NCBI GenBank assembly: GCA_000333855.2 | Contig: CM007340.1 | Coordinates: 403,470-467,469 of the forward strand | From: Endotrypanum monterogeii | Lineage: Eukaryota; Euglenozoa; Kinetoplastea; Trypanosomatida; Trypanosomatidae | Reading direction: 5' to 3' | Length of the DNA stretch: 64,000 bases | In this document: one piece after another, positions 50,701 through 60,916 of the stretch | Position numbering within the stretch: position 1 is the first letter of the stretch | How the letters are laid out: each line of letters begins with the position of its first letter | Notes under the pieces: model-generated | Databases searched by the model: none | Told to the model about the DNA's origin: nothing | The model's input: only the letters and a program-made list of their open reading frames with translations | Made by a program: the position numbers and the translations under genes

Positions 50701-51130
50701 GCTTTCCCCTCACGAAATCACCTCATCAAGTCATTATTCGTAGCACTCTCCTCTGCCTCGGTCTGTGTATGTGTTTGTGTCCATCTGGCCTGCCTGACTC
50801 CCTCCCTCCCTCCCTCCCTCCCTCCCCCTCTGGTGTGTTTCATTGGAGCCTCTTCCCTTTCTCTACTGTTGTTGTTGTTGTTTATTGTTCTCCCGTCGCT
50901 TTCCGTTGGCGTATTTCACCTTGGCAAGATTTTTGGGCTCTCTCTCCCCCTTCATTTTTGTCTGCGTGCGTGCTTTGGAGGGGGGTTGTTACTGCTGTTT
51001 TGCTTCTCTACGCGGCCGGTCGGCGAACACGCAGGAGCCTCACTTAGTGCCCCTTGCCCCCCCCTCCCCCCTTTCCTTACACCCCACCCCCATCACACTG
51101 AAAAATTCACAATTCACGTTTTTTTTCCAA
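47728..51130. other. Gene-free spacer upstream of the TOR gene
   Basis: No supported gene in 3.4 kb. It contains TA/TTTA tracts (48028-48067), T and A runs, a perfect 56-bp palindrome (49558-49613), further TA (49790-49803) and CA/TG tracts, a (TCCC)n run (about 50803-50827) and a (TTG)n stretch (50868-50882). Pyrimidine-rich DNA precedes the TOR start codon. A sequence near 49993 (GGATTCGACCC) resembles a tRNA T-loop but has no cloverleaf around it. Confidence 0.65.
49558..49613. repeat. Perfect 56-bp palindrome CCCAG(AC)8(AT)7(GT)8CTGGG
   Basis: The left arm CCCAG(AC)8 is the exact reverse complement of the right arm (GT)8CTGGG, and the (AT)7 centre is self-complementary. The whole 56 bases is therefore a perfect inverted repeat without a spacer. 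It could extrude as a cruciform in DNA or fold into a hairpin in RNA. It lies about 1.8 kb downstream of the charged-protein gene, probably in its 3' UTR. Confidence 0.9.
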
Positions 51131-54100
51131 ATGCAGCAGATGCACTGGACTGCGGCACGTGGCCAGTCTTCTGGCCCTCAACATTCACAATATGCCCTCC
51201 CGCCTGGATCCGCCAACGCCAGTAAGAAACATCATCCGCACGGGACTGCGGGGACGACCGTATCCGGCATGGGCAACGGCGGTGCGGGGGTGCACATATC
51301 TTCAAGTACCTCTGGCGGCGCGGCAACCACCCACACAAACGTACATGGTGCGCCATTTTACAGCTCCCGCTTTGCGCAACCACCAGGTCACCAGCAGCAG
51401 CAGCAACAGCAACAACAGGCTTTCCCCACCCCTCAACAGCTTCCCACCGCCCAACAGCATCCAGCTCCAACTCCTAGCGGCAGAAATGGGTTGGAGCCGA
51501 ACGCGGCGCTTGCCGGGCGCGAAGCACCGGCTATCACAGGAGCAAACTCCGCCGCCGCTCACGCAAGCGCCACCGTCACTGGGGTCCTATTCAGTGGTAC
51601 TCGTACCAATTTCACAGACCTGGGTTCAGCAGCAACGTATGGACTTGGTGCTGTCGGCGTTGGCTCATCAGAGGGGCCCAACGCGGCCAGCAGCAGCATT
51701 CTCAGAGATGCAAATGATGAAGAGGTGAACCAGCTATTACGGGAGCTAGTATGTTCCGTAGACAGCCCACACTCCTTAGCAGTGCTTCGAGATGCCGTTG
51801 ACGCCATAGAAGCACGTGCGCTAGCCAACTTTGATCCTCTCTCTAGAGATACGTTTCTAGAACAGCGCATCCGTGATGTCCTGACCGAGTTGTCACGAAC
51901 ATCGAATGAGCGTTCATTACTGCTCGCTGTGAGCTTCATAGAGGCGCTTATTCCAATCACCTACACAAGCCCTCACTCCAAGTATACTCGTCTTTGTCGA
52001 AGCCTCTCAGTGCTTCGGCAAAGCGGGAATGACAAAGCCGCCAGAGAGGCGCAGCGGGTGTACAAGCTGCTACTCGAGGCAGACGCACGCTACCTGGGAC
52101 CTGAACCACCCCTCAAGGCCTTTGTCCAAAAGGAAATCCGCGAGAGCTGTGAGCAGGCGCTCTTGCAACTCCATGGCCGTGTGCAGCAGGCAAAAGCGGC
52201 ATTCTCCGCACAATTCTTTTCGGTAATATTGGGCTGCGCCGCAACCGCAGAAGTGAGTCCGCGCTACATCTCCGGCCCCGCCCGTGCGCAGGCGATTCAG
52301 CTCGGTATGATCCTCACGGGCAGCCCCGATGGACTTCTCCATAAAGCCGCCTACGACTGTCTCGTGTCGATTTTTCGAAACACAAGCAGCATCCGACCGA
52401 ACGAGCTTGTCCTGGAAAACCGTCGCCTCTGCGAGGAGTGCATGCGAACGCTGAACGCAAGTCATCACAACGAGGGCGACGTGGTATCGGCGCTGAAGGC
52501 GCTGCACGCCCTTCTTAGCAGTCGTGGGCTCTCGGCGATCGACAGGCAGGTTATGCCGCAGCTGTGCGTACTTGTGACGGAGCAGCACCGAATCTCTAAG
52601 TCACTACTCGTGCGCTGCGCCGTCTGCGATATCGTGCCGATCATTGCCCCAGTAGATGTCTCATCTGTGCCGCGGCGCACTACGTACTGCGCCATTATCA
52701 TGGAGCCCGTGAAAAACGTGCGCGATGAACGCTTCAAGGCGCACGAACTGCGCAACGTGGCTTCCTTTATTCGCAGCGTCGGGTACGGTGTATTTGACCC
52801 GACGAACCGCACGAACTTGGAGTCGATCCTTCACCGCTACATCTGCCGCCCGGAAACGCAGGAGGCATGCTGGTCGATTATGGCGGCCATCTGTGCATCC
52901 TCAAGATTGCCCAGTGGATACACGGCATCGCTGGCACTGGCAGGCGGTCGCCGCACAGACGGCACAACCGCATCCACGACACCCATCAGCCCCACAACGG
53001 TAAACGGTAACCAAGACGTCGATGCGATGTCTACCTTAGCTGAAGTACGTAAAATATCACGACCGCCCAGCCGCGACAACGCGGCGTCCACTTCGCTCTC
53101 CCCATTGCATCAACGACACTCCTCGTGGCACCACGACGACGACAACAACGATCGGCTAAGCGCACCACACAACTCGACGGCAACGCCCTCGCAGCGGTCT
53201 CAAGGCGTGAGAACCCCCACGGCCTCCCCCACAGCGACCAGCGCACTAGCTTTCAGTTACTCCACTGCGCGCGCCAACCACACCCTCACCATCGACAATC
53301 TTGTGCAGCACTGCCTACCGTTTCTCGCCCACGCCATTCTTAGTCAGTCCCTCGTCGACTCGCTTCGGGTGATACAAACATCGTGCCCGCATTTGTGCGC
53401 CGATGTGCAGACAGCCCTGGACAGGCTGGTGGATGGCGTTCTGAAGGAGCCCACCGCGATGCCGGTAATGGGTGCCGCCTCCCTGCCCCCGTCTACGGTC
53501 CAGCTGCCCAGCTCCACTACGCAGCAGTCACTGAACCCCTCCCTCCACGCACGCGACTGTGGTGATGGGAACATCAGTGGCCTTGCGAACGCTGGTGCCG
53601 GTGGCGTCTCTCGCGCTGCCGGGTCTCACCCGCTCAGTGCCCATGCAACAACGGAATCCATAGCCGCCTCTCGTCCAGGGACCTCTAGCACGCCTATGAG
53701 TAGTGGGCATGTCGGGCGAATTTCCCAGTACTTTAAGCCAACCGAGAATGCGACTACGAACCACAGCGGGGGCAATGCAGGCAGCCCGACCCCGTGTTCT
53801 CCAGTGGCAACAAGCTCCACTTCTCGTCCTGTACCATTAGGGAACAACAACTTCCTGGGCTCGGATAGGGCCTACACTGTAGGCGGCGGCGACGGAAGCG
53901 GAGGAGCCCCCCCCTACGGTGCCGGGGGATCGCTTCGCTACTCCCCCATCACAACATCTATCAGTGCACCCTTTACCCCAGTGACGCACACGCCGCCAGG
54001 CAGCGGAACTGCCGCAGCAGCGCAACCCCTAGTCCTCAAGAATGACCTTAGGGTGGCCCTGAAGGTTTTCGCGGAGCGGCCCGTAACGTCGGTGCAGCAA

Positions 54101-57100
54101 TTGCACGATATCAAGAATTCTGTGATTGCCTTCCAGCGCCATGATGACCCTCTTGTACGGCAGCAAAGCAGTGAGACAATCGTGTCAAGTCTTCAGCAGT
54201 GGATCGCGTATGCGAAGGAAAACAAAACCTCTACCTACTCCACACGTGTCACAGAAATACTGGAAGCGTACATGAAGAACGTCCTCATGGAGATGGACCG
54301 CCAGTGTGGACTCTACGAAATCACGCTGCTTGCGAACGCCACCAACCTGCGCGCCTTCTTGTCTGAACAGCGCATCCTTTCCTCCCTTCTGAGCTTCCTG
54401 AACAGTACAACCCTCGTACGTGAAAAAACGGTCGAGCTGCTCGTCGCCATTACGCAAGACTCCAAGCCATCCCCCTCTGTTGTCACTGTGCAGCAAAGCC
54501 TGTACGTCACTGTCGAGTCGTGCGTGGTGGTGCTTGAGTACACAAACGATGTGCGCATGCTGCTGCGCAGCATGGCTGACCTGCAAACTTTTACCAGGCT
54601 GTGCATACGCCCGCTCAACAACCACCTCGGTCGCATCTTTTACGCCTTCCGAAAGCGGCTCTTGGAGGTCAGCGTGCCAGATGTGGTATTGCTTTTCATT
54701 CTCAAGACGCTCGAGATCATTCTGCAGGCTCTGGCGAAGGAAGAAAGGACCATCTTGCAGTACCAGGATGATGTGCTGGAGCTCTATAACCCGGTCGTGG
54801 ACATACTGAAGCAGTCACCGTCGCCAACGCTGAGTCATGCTGCGATCAACGTTCTCGTGCATGTACACGAGATGTGCATCCCAAGTGCCTCAACCGATCT
54901 GCGCAAACAGCAGGAGCTGATCACTGCCCTCACACACGTCTATACGGGTAGCTCGTGTACTGTCACCGAATCACTGAGCATGCTGACGCTATTTGGTCAG
55001 CTCGGCGCCATAGACCCCTCCGCGCAACCTGTCTCCACGACCGCAAAGAAGAAGGAGGAGGTGGTCATCCAGGATGAGGCTGACCTGGAGCTCACCTATG
55101 ACTACACAGTAATTGTATACCGCACGCTCAGTCGCACGCTGGACGCGTCGCTCTCCGATGCGGTTTGCTCTCAGGCTCTGCGCACCCTGCTTCAGTTCAT
55201 CCGCTTCACGCAAGACAAGAAGGATCTCGTCGGCGGCGTCCACGCGGTGCGCGCGGTGCTGCAGATAGCCAAACGCGTCACCGATAGCCCGGCTTTGCGA
55301 GTGGAAGCGTTACATGTCTTGGCAGCGGTCACTGCCATGCGGCACGAGCGTATTGCGCGACTGATGTTGCCCGAAATAGTGGTCTTGTTGGAGCAACTGT
55401 GGATGCCCAAAGACCGCTCGCTCTTCCGGGCTGTTCTCGAGGTGGTGAGTGCACTCAAACCTGGAAAACTCTCAGGCAAGGAGCAGTCGGAGTCATGGGC
55501 GTGGCTGTACCCCAGGCTCGTTGACGTGGCGCTGCAGGACCGCACCGAGTCCCGTGAGTTTTGCCTGCGCGTGGTGGAGATCGTGCTCAATGCGAGTTAC
55601 ATTCCGCCCCACTGCATCCCTGTCGTGTTTCCGATGCTGCTACAGTTTCTGCAGCAGTCCGACCAGCTGGTAGATGTGCGCAGCCAGTCCCTCTGTGCTG
55701 CCGTGCACATCGTGTGTGAATTGAAAGCAGTGCAGTTCTTCTCCTCCCTTCTACACAGCATCTGCACGCTGACACGGCACTGCGAGATGAACGAGGATCT
55801 TGGCCCGCGCCTGTCCACGCCAGGAGTGAGGGAGTCTCTGAAGGTACTAGCGGCCCTGCACCCCAGCGGCCGGAGCACGATCAAGATGTTGCGTGACCGC
55901 ATCGGAGAGGGGGAGGATCGCATGACGAGCACAGGCGGATCCTCCATGTTCAACAGCGTAGTGATACCAGCACCTAGCTTCATGAACCTCGCCCCTGGCG
56001 GTGCCAACTCCTCGATGCTTGCAGTGAGGTCAGCGACTGGCAACACTCCAAGTGCGACTGGCGGCGCACCGGTCATGACGACTTTGTCAAGCTCAGGGAA
56101 TGCTCCGCTAATCCACCTCAGCGGCTTTGGCGCCTCTGCCAACATGGGCGGTACCTCAGCTAGTAGTGCGTCGTACCTGCAACGCCCCAACGTGCCGGAT
56201 ACGTATTCGAGGGCAGAAGAAGAGGATGTGGCGCCGAGCCTCTGCGCTGACACAACAGAGCAAGAAATTGCCCTTTTTATGAAGCACGTGGAACTGGGCT
56301 TTCGCCTCAAGGAGAGCAAGCTTCGGGAATGGTTCGCCGAATTTCAGAAGTACATCATTCTTGTCTCCCCGCACCCGGCGTTTCGCATGATGGTGGACCT
56401 GCTCGACAAGCATGAGCCCCTGCGTCGCGGACTCTTCTTGCCGTCGTTCAAGTGCCTCTACGAGTCTCTGTCGGCCGACCAAATACGAAAGCTGAACGAA
56501 ATGCTGACCCTCGTGCTGAACTGCTCCGATCATGAGCTCTCGAGCAAGTGTCTCGGGCTCGCTGACTACCTCGACCACAACGAGCCGAACTTGAAGTTGG
56601 AAGTACTCGAGGCAGTGCGATCAATGCGACGATCGGACTACCACCGCGTCGGCAACTCGTCCGAGAATGGGTCGCTCCTTGTGCGCAGCGCGGAGAGCAG
56701 CACGCACAACACGATCTCGATGCGCAGACGTGGCTCGGCACCCACCAGCCTCCCCAAAGGGGGGTTCGCAGCCTCCAGTGACGCTCCCGTCGATCACTTG
56801 CACATAACCAAAGCGCGACCACGGCAGGAACCTGGCTCTCGTCTCGGCTCGAAAAACGGTCCAGGCATAGCAGGCCGAGGGAAGGGAGCAGCAGAATCCG
56901 TTGCTGGTGAAGGTGACTTGACTGCGCCGGCGAACCCCCACAGCAGCTCCACCAGACACCACGGCGACTCTCGACGCGACGTAGACATGTACGAGTTTGC
57001 GTCGTTTGACGATGAGGAGAATAAAGAAACCGAGTGTAGACGACAGCAGTTGCCGTTTATCGCACCGCCGAGGGCACAGGAACAACTCCCTGGAGATGAA

Positions 57101-60100
57101 GCAGAGCAGTGCAGCTACTCTCCAGTGGACACACTTGACGGAGCCGAGAGCGAAGGAAAACCAGAGCATGGAGGGGCCCCTGAGAATAGGGACCATCGTT
57201 CCGATGACGTCCTGGGTTTAGCGGGAGCACACGTCATGGGAAGCTACAGGCCCCTCGTCAACTCTGTTGTACGTCGCCCTGGGCTGTACGGGCCACTGCA
57301 GCAGGGGTCCACAAATCAATTTCACAACACCAGCACCACCAGCAATCCAAGTACGGAACTCAGCACAGACAGCCGCGATACGGACATGTATCCAACTGGG
57401 GCACATATTCCAGCGCAACCAAACATGCTCTTCTCGACCGAGGACATCGTCCGCGCCGCGGAGCGCACCCGCATGTATGATAAGGCGCTGAGCTACCTGG
57501 AGAACCGTCTGCTAGTCATGCTCAAACTTTACCGATATACGAAGATGCCTCAAGCGGTGATCCACAAGACCGTGTGGCCGCTGGCGTGGCTCTACAGCCA
57601 GCGCGAAATGCAAGACTCTGTTGTGGGACTGTTTCGCGCTATCCGCTACGAAGGCGGCGAGGACCAGGCAGGCTTCGGCTATGAACTGCTTTGCTGGTGG
57701 ACCAAGGCGCAGCACACGTACGCAAAGTCCATCACACAGCAAGCGATGCGCGACATGACAGTTCCGCCGCATATTCTCGAAGGCTACGTGCGCACTCTCA
57801 CCTTGTGCGGTGAGTGGAATCGAGCCTATGATGTTGCCATGCAAGTCAACAAACGGCCGGAGGCATACGTCTCCTCGACGGTCGCGCGCTGCGGTGCAAC
57901 AGCGGCGTGGCTGCTCGGGCGGTGGGACGATGTGCAACACCTCGCGGAGCGACTCTCGCCGTCAGAGCGGCACACCACAGCGCTTCGTCTCTTCTTCCTC
58001 AACGGTGTGGCGCTCAAGAACGCCATCACGGAAAACAGCAGCATGGCCTACGAAAACCTGCGCCACATGATCACACAGTCGAAGCTTGTGATCGACGAAA
58101 GCCTGCGCACTCTTCTCCCGCTCAGCTACATGCATGCCTACGAGAACTTGACAATGTTGCAGCATTTCACAGAAATGGAAGAAATGATCGACTACTGCCA
58201 CTGCCAGTCCGCCAAGGGCCGGCAGCAGTTCAGCGAGCGCTGGAACAACCGCTTCCGCTCTCTGAAACCAGACTCGTTGCAGCCAAGCCTGCGCTCCCTC
58301 ATGCTCCACTCACTCGTACTCAATACGGGCGAGATGGCGGATATGATTTTGCATTTCTGCGAGACGCGTCAGGCGAGTTATCCGCAACTCACCGAGTGGG
58401 CCATGAGCTGGCTTCGACACGGCTCCGTCAGTGGACGTAACAGCAACGACATGACTCCAATCTCGGCATCTCCGGTGTCTCCGGAGCACCTGGATGGTAT
58501 CGCAGTGGCGCCACTGACATCAGTGGACCGGAATCCAAAGGTAGTCGTCGGCTTCATTACGCATTTATGGAACCAGGGAAAGCGACAAGTCGCCGTAGAG
58601 TCTATGGAGATGTTCCTGCGTGACCGCAGCAAGGACCTAGAGGAAAATAATGCGACGTGCTACGGCGACGCACAGCTGAGGTTAGGCACGTGGAAGCAGG
58701 AACTGCACGCCGACTCCTTCTGGCAACCCCGCTTCCGCGAAGAAGAATTGGGCCACTTTCACAAAGCCATCCGCGCCATCCCGTCAAGCTACGAGGCGTG
58801 GCATAGCTGGGGCCTCATGAACTACCGCATCCAGCAGCGAGATCACAACCTCTCCCCAGAAGACCAGCGCACGTTTGTTGAAGCAGCGCACCAGGGCTTT
58901 GTCGGCGCCATCTGCCGCTGCAAAGATTCCCCGGAAGCACTGCCAGCCGTTATGCGACTGCTGCAACTGTGGGTAATTCATAATGGAGTGGAGCTCCTGA
59001 AGGAGACCGTAGCTGACAGTATATCACGCATCCCGATCGACCACTGGGTGCAAACTATCCCACAGTTGATTGGGCACCTCAGCAGCGACAGCCACAACAT
59101 TCGCGAAGTCATCGGCATGATTCTGCGCTCCCTTTGCGAGCTACATCCACAGGCCACCGTTTTCCCGCTCCTCGTAGTGATGATGTCCGACTCCAACAGC
59201 ACTCAAAGCACTGCCAATCATGGAAGCAAGCATGTCGCGTCGCCTAATGCACCCTCCATCTGCGATTTCTCAAACCCACAGGCTCGGAAGCAAGAAATCG
59301 TACAGGACATCATCCAGTATTGCCCGAAGCGCATCTTCCACGAGGCCGAAGAGGTGGCAAAACTGCTGGTGGATGTATCGGCCATACCCATCGAAAAAAT
59401 TCGTGAGAATCTGAGCCAGGTTGCCGCTGCATGGAACCCGAACGCTGAGTATGAGGAAGACCCTGAAGAGGTGTACCGCCGCCTGCAGAACACCCTCGAT
59501 ATTTTCCACGCGAACAGACGCCACCTTCTCTTTACCGTCGGTGACATTGGACAATTTGTGCAGATGGTCATGGCGGACGACCGCAACGGTCAGCGAGAGA
59601 AGGCGGCGGGAGTCGTGAGCCAGCTCATTGAAGAGATCTCGAAGCACGTAGCAGAGAAGCTAGGCCGCGAGCCGCAGAAGGCAATGGAGCCGCTGCTGCA
59701 CTTGCGTAACCTTTCTGTGGCCGTGTTTGGCGAGTATGACGGCCGCTGCCGCGATCATTACCCGACTATCGCTTCCTTCAGCTCCAAGTTGGACGTCATC
59801 CCGTCGAAGAAGCGCCCGCGTCGCATCCAGCTGAATGGGTCGGATGGTTGCCTTTATACTTACTGCCTGAAGGGTAACGAAGACATCCGCATGGACGAGC
59901 GTGTGATGCAGTTGTTAGGCATGGTGAACGTACTTCTGAGTCACACCCGCTTGCCCAGCAGCGCCTACATCCATCGCTTCCCTGTTATCCCAATCAGCTC
60001 CAATGTGGGGCTGCTGGGATGGGTAGAAAATGCGAACACGATCAACAATACCATCTGCAACTACCGCACCAACATCTCCAACGTGCGCACGCATCAGGAG

Positions 60101-60916
60101 TCAAGTGTGTTGCGCGCTTATGTCGAATCATTTGGCAACTGGGATAAGCTTAGCCTCATTCAGCGCTCAGAGATACTGGACTTTGTGATGCAAAGTGAGC
60201 ACTGCGAAGCTGTCGACGTCTCTCGGGCAATGTGGCACCGCTCCAACACCGCTGAGCAGTGGCTGGACCGCCGGACAGCCTTCACGGTGTCTTTGGCTAC
60301 CATGTCCATGGTAGGTTACGTGCTTGGCCTCGGCGACCGCCATCTTGGCAACATCCTCATCTCCATGTCCTCAGGTAAGATTGTGCACATCGACTTTGGG
60401 GACAGCTTTGATGTCGGTCGGTTGCGGCACGCTTTGCCCGAGACGATCCCGTTTCGCCTAACGCGCATGCTGACGAACGCGATGGAGGTGTTCGGCGTGG
60501 ACGGCGTCTTCCGCGCCTCCGCGACGCGCACGCAGACAACGCTCCACAAGAACCGTGATAGCATCATGGCCTTGCTCTCCGCCTTTGTTCACGACCCCAT
60601 CGTACAGTACAAAGGTAAAATGAAGAATATCATGGAGAAGAGTCGATCTCCACAGGACATTGCTGAACGCATTCGCCATAAGCTTCGTGGGATGGAGATG
60701 GCCATTAATCGAAACAAGGTAAATATATTCAACACCACACAAGACAGCTGCCGCCGGCCGGATCTCCTATACATGTCGACCGCCTTTGACGATACCGCTG
60801 TACGAAAACAGTCCCTGGCGATGACACCAGAGGAGCAAGTGAGCTTCTTGATAGACGAGGCAACCCGTATCGACAACTACACGACAATGTACTTCGGCTG
60901 GGGCCCGCTGTGGTAG
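51131..60916 (+). CDS. TOR: TOR-type PI3K-related protein kinase, FRB-less (3261 aa)
   Basis: A Ser/Thr protein kinase of the PIKK family. The ATG at 51131 is the first in frame. HEAT-type helices fill residues about 190-2090, with disordered inserts (about 620-970 and 1780-2090). FAT domain about 2100-2770, including SYEAWHSWGLMNY (compare mTOR KAWHAWAVMNF) and PIDHWVQTIPQLIGHL. Kinase domain about 2890-3150: SKKRPRRIQLNG, K2914 in LKGNEDIRMDERVMQL, catalytic loop GLGDRHLGN (3066-3074, D3069), HIDFGD (D3088), and the TOR-diagnostic PFRLTRMLTNAMEV, which separates it from ATM/ATR. FATC is at 3230-3261. The FRB position (about 2770-2880) holds unrelated helical sequence without the FRB Trp motifs. 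Trypanosomatids have four TOR paralogues, and FRB loss suggests the TOR3/TOR4 (TOR-like) class, which I cannot separate here. FATC ends in YFGWGPLW, lacking the usual cysteine. It is longer than human mTOR (2549 aa). Confidence 0.9.
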   Translation: MQQMHWTAARGQSSGPQHSQYALPPGSANASKKHHPHGTAGTTVSGMGNGGAGVHISSSTSGGAATTHTNVHGAPFYSSRFAQPPGHQQQQQQQQQAFPTPQQLPTAQQHPAPTPSGRNGLEPNAALAGREAPAITGANSAAAHASATVTGVLFSGTRTNFTDLGSAATYGLGAVGVGSSEGPNAASSSILRDANDEEVNQLLRELVCSVDSPHSLAVLRDAVDAIEARALANFDPLSRDTFLEQRIRDVLTELSRTSNERSLLLAVSFIEALIPITYTSPHSKYTRLCRSLSVLRQSGNDKAAREAQRVYKLLLEADARYLGPEPPLKAFVQKEIRESCEQALLQLHGRVQQAKAAFSAQFFSVILGCAATAEVSPRYISGPARAQAIQLGMILTGSPDGLLHKAAYDCLVSIFRNTSSIRPNELVLENRRLCEECMRTLNASHHNEGDVVSALKALHALLSSRGLSAIDRQVMPQLCVLVTEQHRISKSLLVRCAVCDIVPIIAPVDVSSVPRRTTYCAIIMEPVKNVRDERFKAHELRNVASFIRSVGYGVFDPTNRTNLESILHRYICRPETQEACWSIMAAICASSRLPSGYTASLALAGGRRTDGTTASTTPISPTTVNGNQDVDAMSTLAEVRKISRPPSRDNAASTSLSPLHQRHSSWHHDDDNNDRLSAPHNSTATPSQRSQGVRTPTASPTATSALAFSYSTARANHTLTIDNLVQHCLPFLAHAILSQSLVDSLRVIQTSCPHLCADVQTALDRLVDGVLKEPTAMPVMGAASLPPSTVQLPSSTTQQSLNPSLHARDCGDGNISGLANAGAGGVSRAAGSHPLSAHATTESIAASRPGTSSTPMSSGHVGRISQYFKPTENATTNHSGGNAGSPTPCSPVATSSTSRPVPLGNNNFLGSDRAYTVGGGDGSGGAPPYGAGGSLRYSPITTSISAPFTPVTHTPPGSGTAAAAQPLVLKNDLRVALKVFAERPVTSVQQLHDIKNSVIAFQRHDDPLVRQQSSETIVSSLQQWIAYAKENKTSTYSTRVTEILEAYMKNVLMEMDRQCGLYEITLLANATNLRAFLSEQRILSSLLSFLNSTTLVREKTVELLVAITQDSKPSPSVVTVQQSLYVTVESCVVVLEYTNDVRMLLRSMADLQTFTRLCIRPLNNHLGRIFYAFRKRLLEVSVPDVVLLFILKTLEIILQALAKEERTILQYQDDVLELYNPVVDILKQSPSPTLSHAAINVLVHVHEMCIPSASTDLRKQQELITALTHVYTGSSCTVTESLSMLTLFGQLGAIDPSAQPVSTTAKKKEEVVIQDEADLELTYDYTVIVYRTLSRTLDASLSDAVCSQALRTLLQFIRFTQDKKDLVGGVHAVRAVLQIAKRVTDSPALRVEALHVLAAVTAMRHERIARLMLPEIVVLLEQLWMPKDRSLFRAVLEVVSALKPGKLSGKEQSESWAWLYPRLVDVALQDRTESREFCLRVVEIVLNASYIPPHCIPVVFPMLLQFLQQSDQLVDVRSQSLCAAVHIVCELKAVQFFSSLLHSICTLTRHCEMNEDLGPRLSTPGVRESLKVLAALHPSGRSTIKMLRDRIGEGEDRMTSTGGSSMFNSVVIPAPSFMNLAPGGANSSMLAVRSATGNTPSATGGAPVMTTLSSSGNAPLIHLSGFGASANMGGTSASSASYLQRPNVPDTYSRAEEEDVAPSLCADTTEQEIALFMKHVELGFRLKESKLREWFAEFQKYIILVSPHPAFRMMVDLLDKHEPLRRGLFLPSFKCLYESLSADQIRKLNEMLTLVLNCSDHELSSKCLGLADYLDHNEPNLKLEVLEAVRSMRRSDYHRVGNSSENGSLLVRSAESSTHNTISMRRRGSAPTSLPKGGFAASSDAPVDHLHITKARPRQEPGSRLGSKNGPGIAGRGKGAAESVAGEGDLTAPANPHSSSTRHHGDSRRDVDMYEFASFDDEENKETECRRQQLPFIAPPRAQEQLPGDEAEQCSYSPVDTLDGAESEGKPEHGGAPENRDHRSDDVLGLAGAHVMGSYRPLVNSVVRRPGLYGPLQQGSTNQFHNTSTTSNPSTELSTDSRDTDMYPTGAHIPAQPNMLFSTEDIVRAAERTRMYDKALSYLENRLLVMLKLYRYTKMPQAVIHKTVWPLAWLYSQREMQDSVVGLFRAIRYEGGEDQAGFGYELLCWWTKAQHTYAKSITQQAMRDMTVPPHILEGYVRTLTLCGEWNRAYDVAMQVNKRPEAYVSSTVARCGATAAWLLGRWDDVQHLAERLSPSERHTTALRLFFLNGVALKNAITENSSMAYENLRHMITQSKLVIDESLRTLLPLSYMHAYENLTMLQHFTEMEEMIDYCHCQSAKGRQQFSERWNNRFRSLKPDSLQPSLRSLMLHSLVLNTGEMADMILHFCETRQASYPQLTEWAMSWLRHGSVSGRNSNDMTPISASPVSPEHLDGIAVAPLTSVDRNPKVVVGFITHLWNQGKRQVAVESMEMFLRDRSKDLEENNATCYGDAQLRLGTWKQELHADSFWQPRFREEELGHFHKAIRAIPSSYEAWHSWGLMNYRIQQRDHNLSPEDQRTFVEAAHQGFVGAICRCKDSPEALPAVMRLLQLWVIHNGVELLKETVADSISRIPIDHWVQTIPQLIGHLSSDSHNIREVIGMILRSLCELHPQATVFPLLVVMMSDSNSTQSTANHGSKHVASPNAPSICDFSNPQARKQEIVQDIIQYCPKRIFHEAEEVAKLLVDVSAIPIEKIRENLSQVAAAWNPNAEYEEDPEEVYRRLQNTLDIFHANRRHLLFTVGDIGQFVQMVMADDRNGQREKAAGVVSQLIEEISKHVAEKLGREPQKAMEPLLHLRNLSVAVFGEYDGRCRDHYPTIASFSSKLDVIPSKKRPRRIQLNGSDGCLYTYCLKGNEDIRMDERVMQLLGMVNVLLSHTRLPSSAYIHRFPVIPISSNVGLLGWVENANTINNTICNYRTNISNVRTHQESSVLRAYVESFGNWDKLSLIQRSEILDFVMQSEHCEAVDVSRAMWHRSNTAEQWLDRRTAFTVSLATMSMVGYVLGLGDRHLGNILISMSSGKIVHIDFGDSFDVGRLRHALPETIPFRLTRMLTNAMEVFGVDGVFRASATRTQTTLHKNRDSIMALLSAFVHDPIVQYKGKMKNIMEKSRSPQDIAERIRHKLRGMEMAINRNKVNIFNTTQDSCRRPDLLYMSTAFDDTAVRKQSLAMTPEEQVSFLIDEATRIDNYTTMYFGWGPLW

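Noticed and set aside
51131..60916. ATM/ATR-type identity for the PI3K-related kinase
   Set aside because: The PFRLTRMLTNAMEV segment and the FAT sequence match TOR. ATM/ATR have a different activation-loop neighbourhood.
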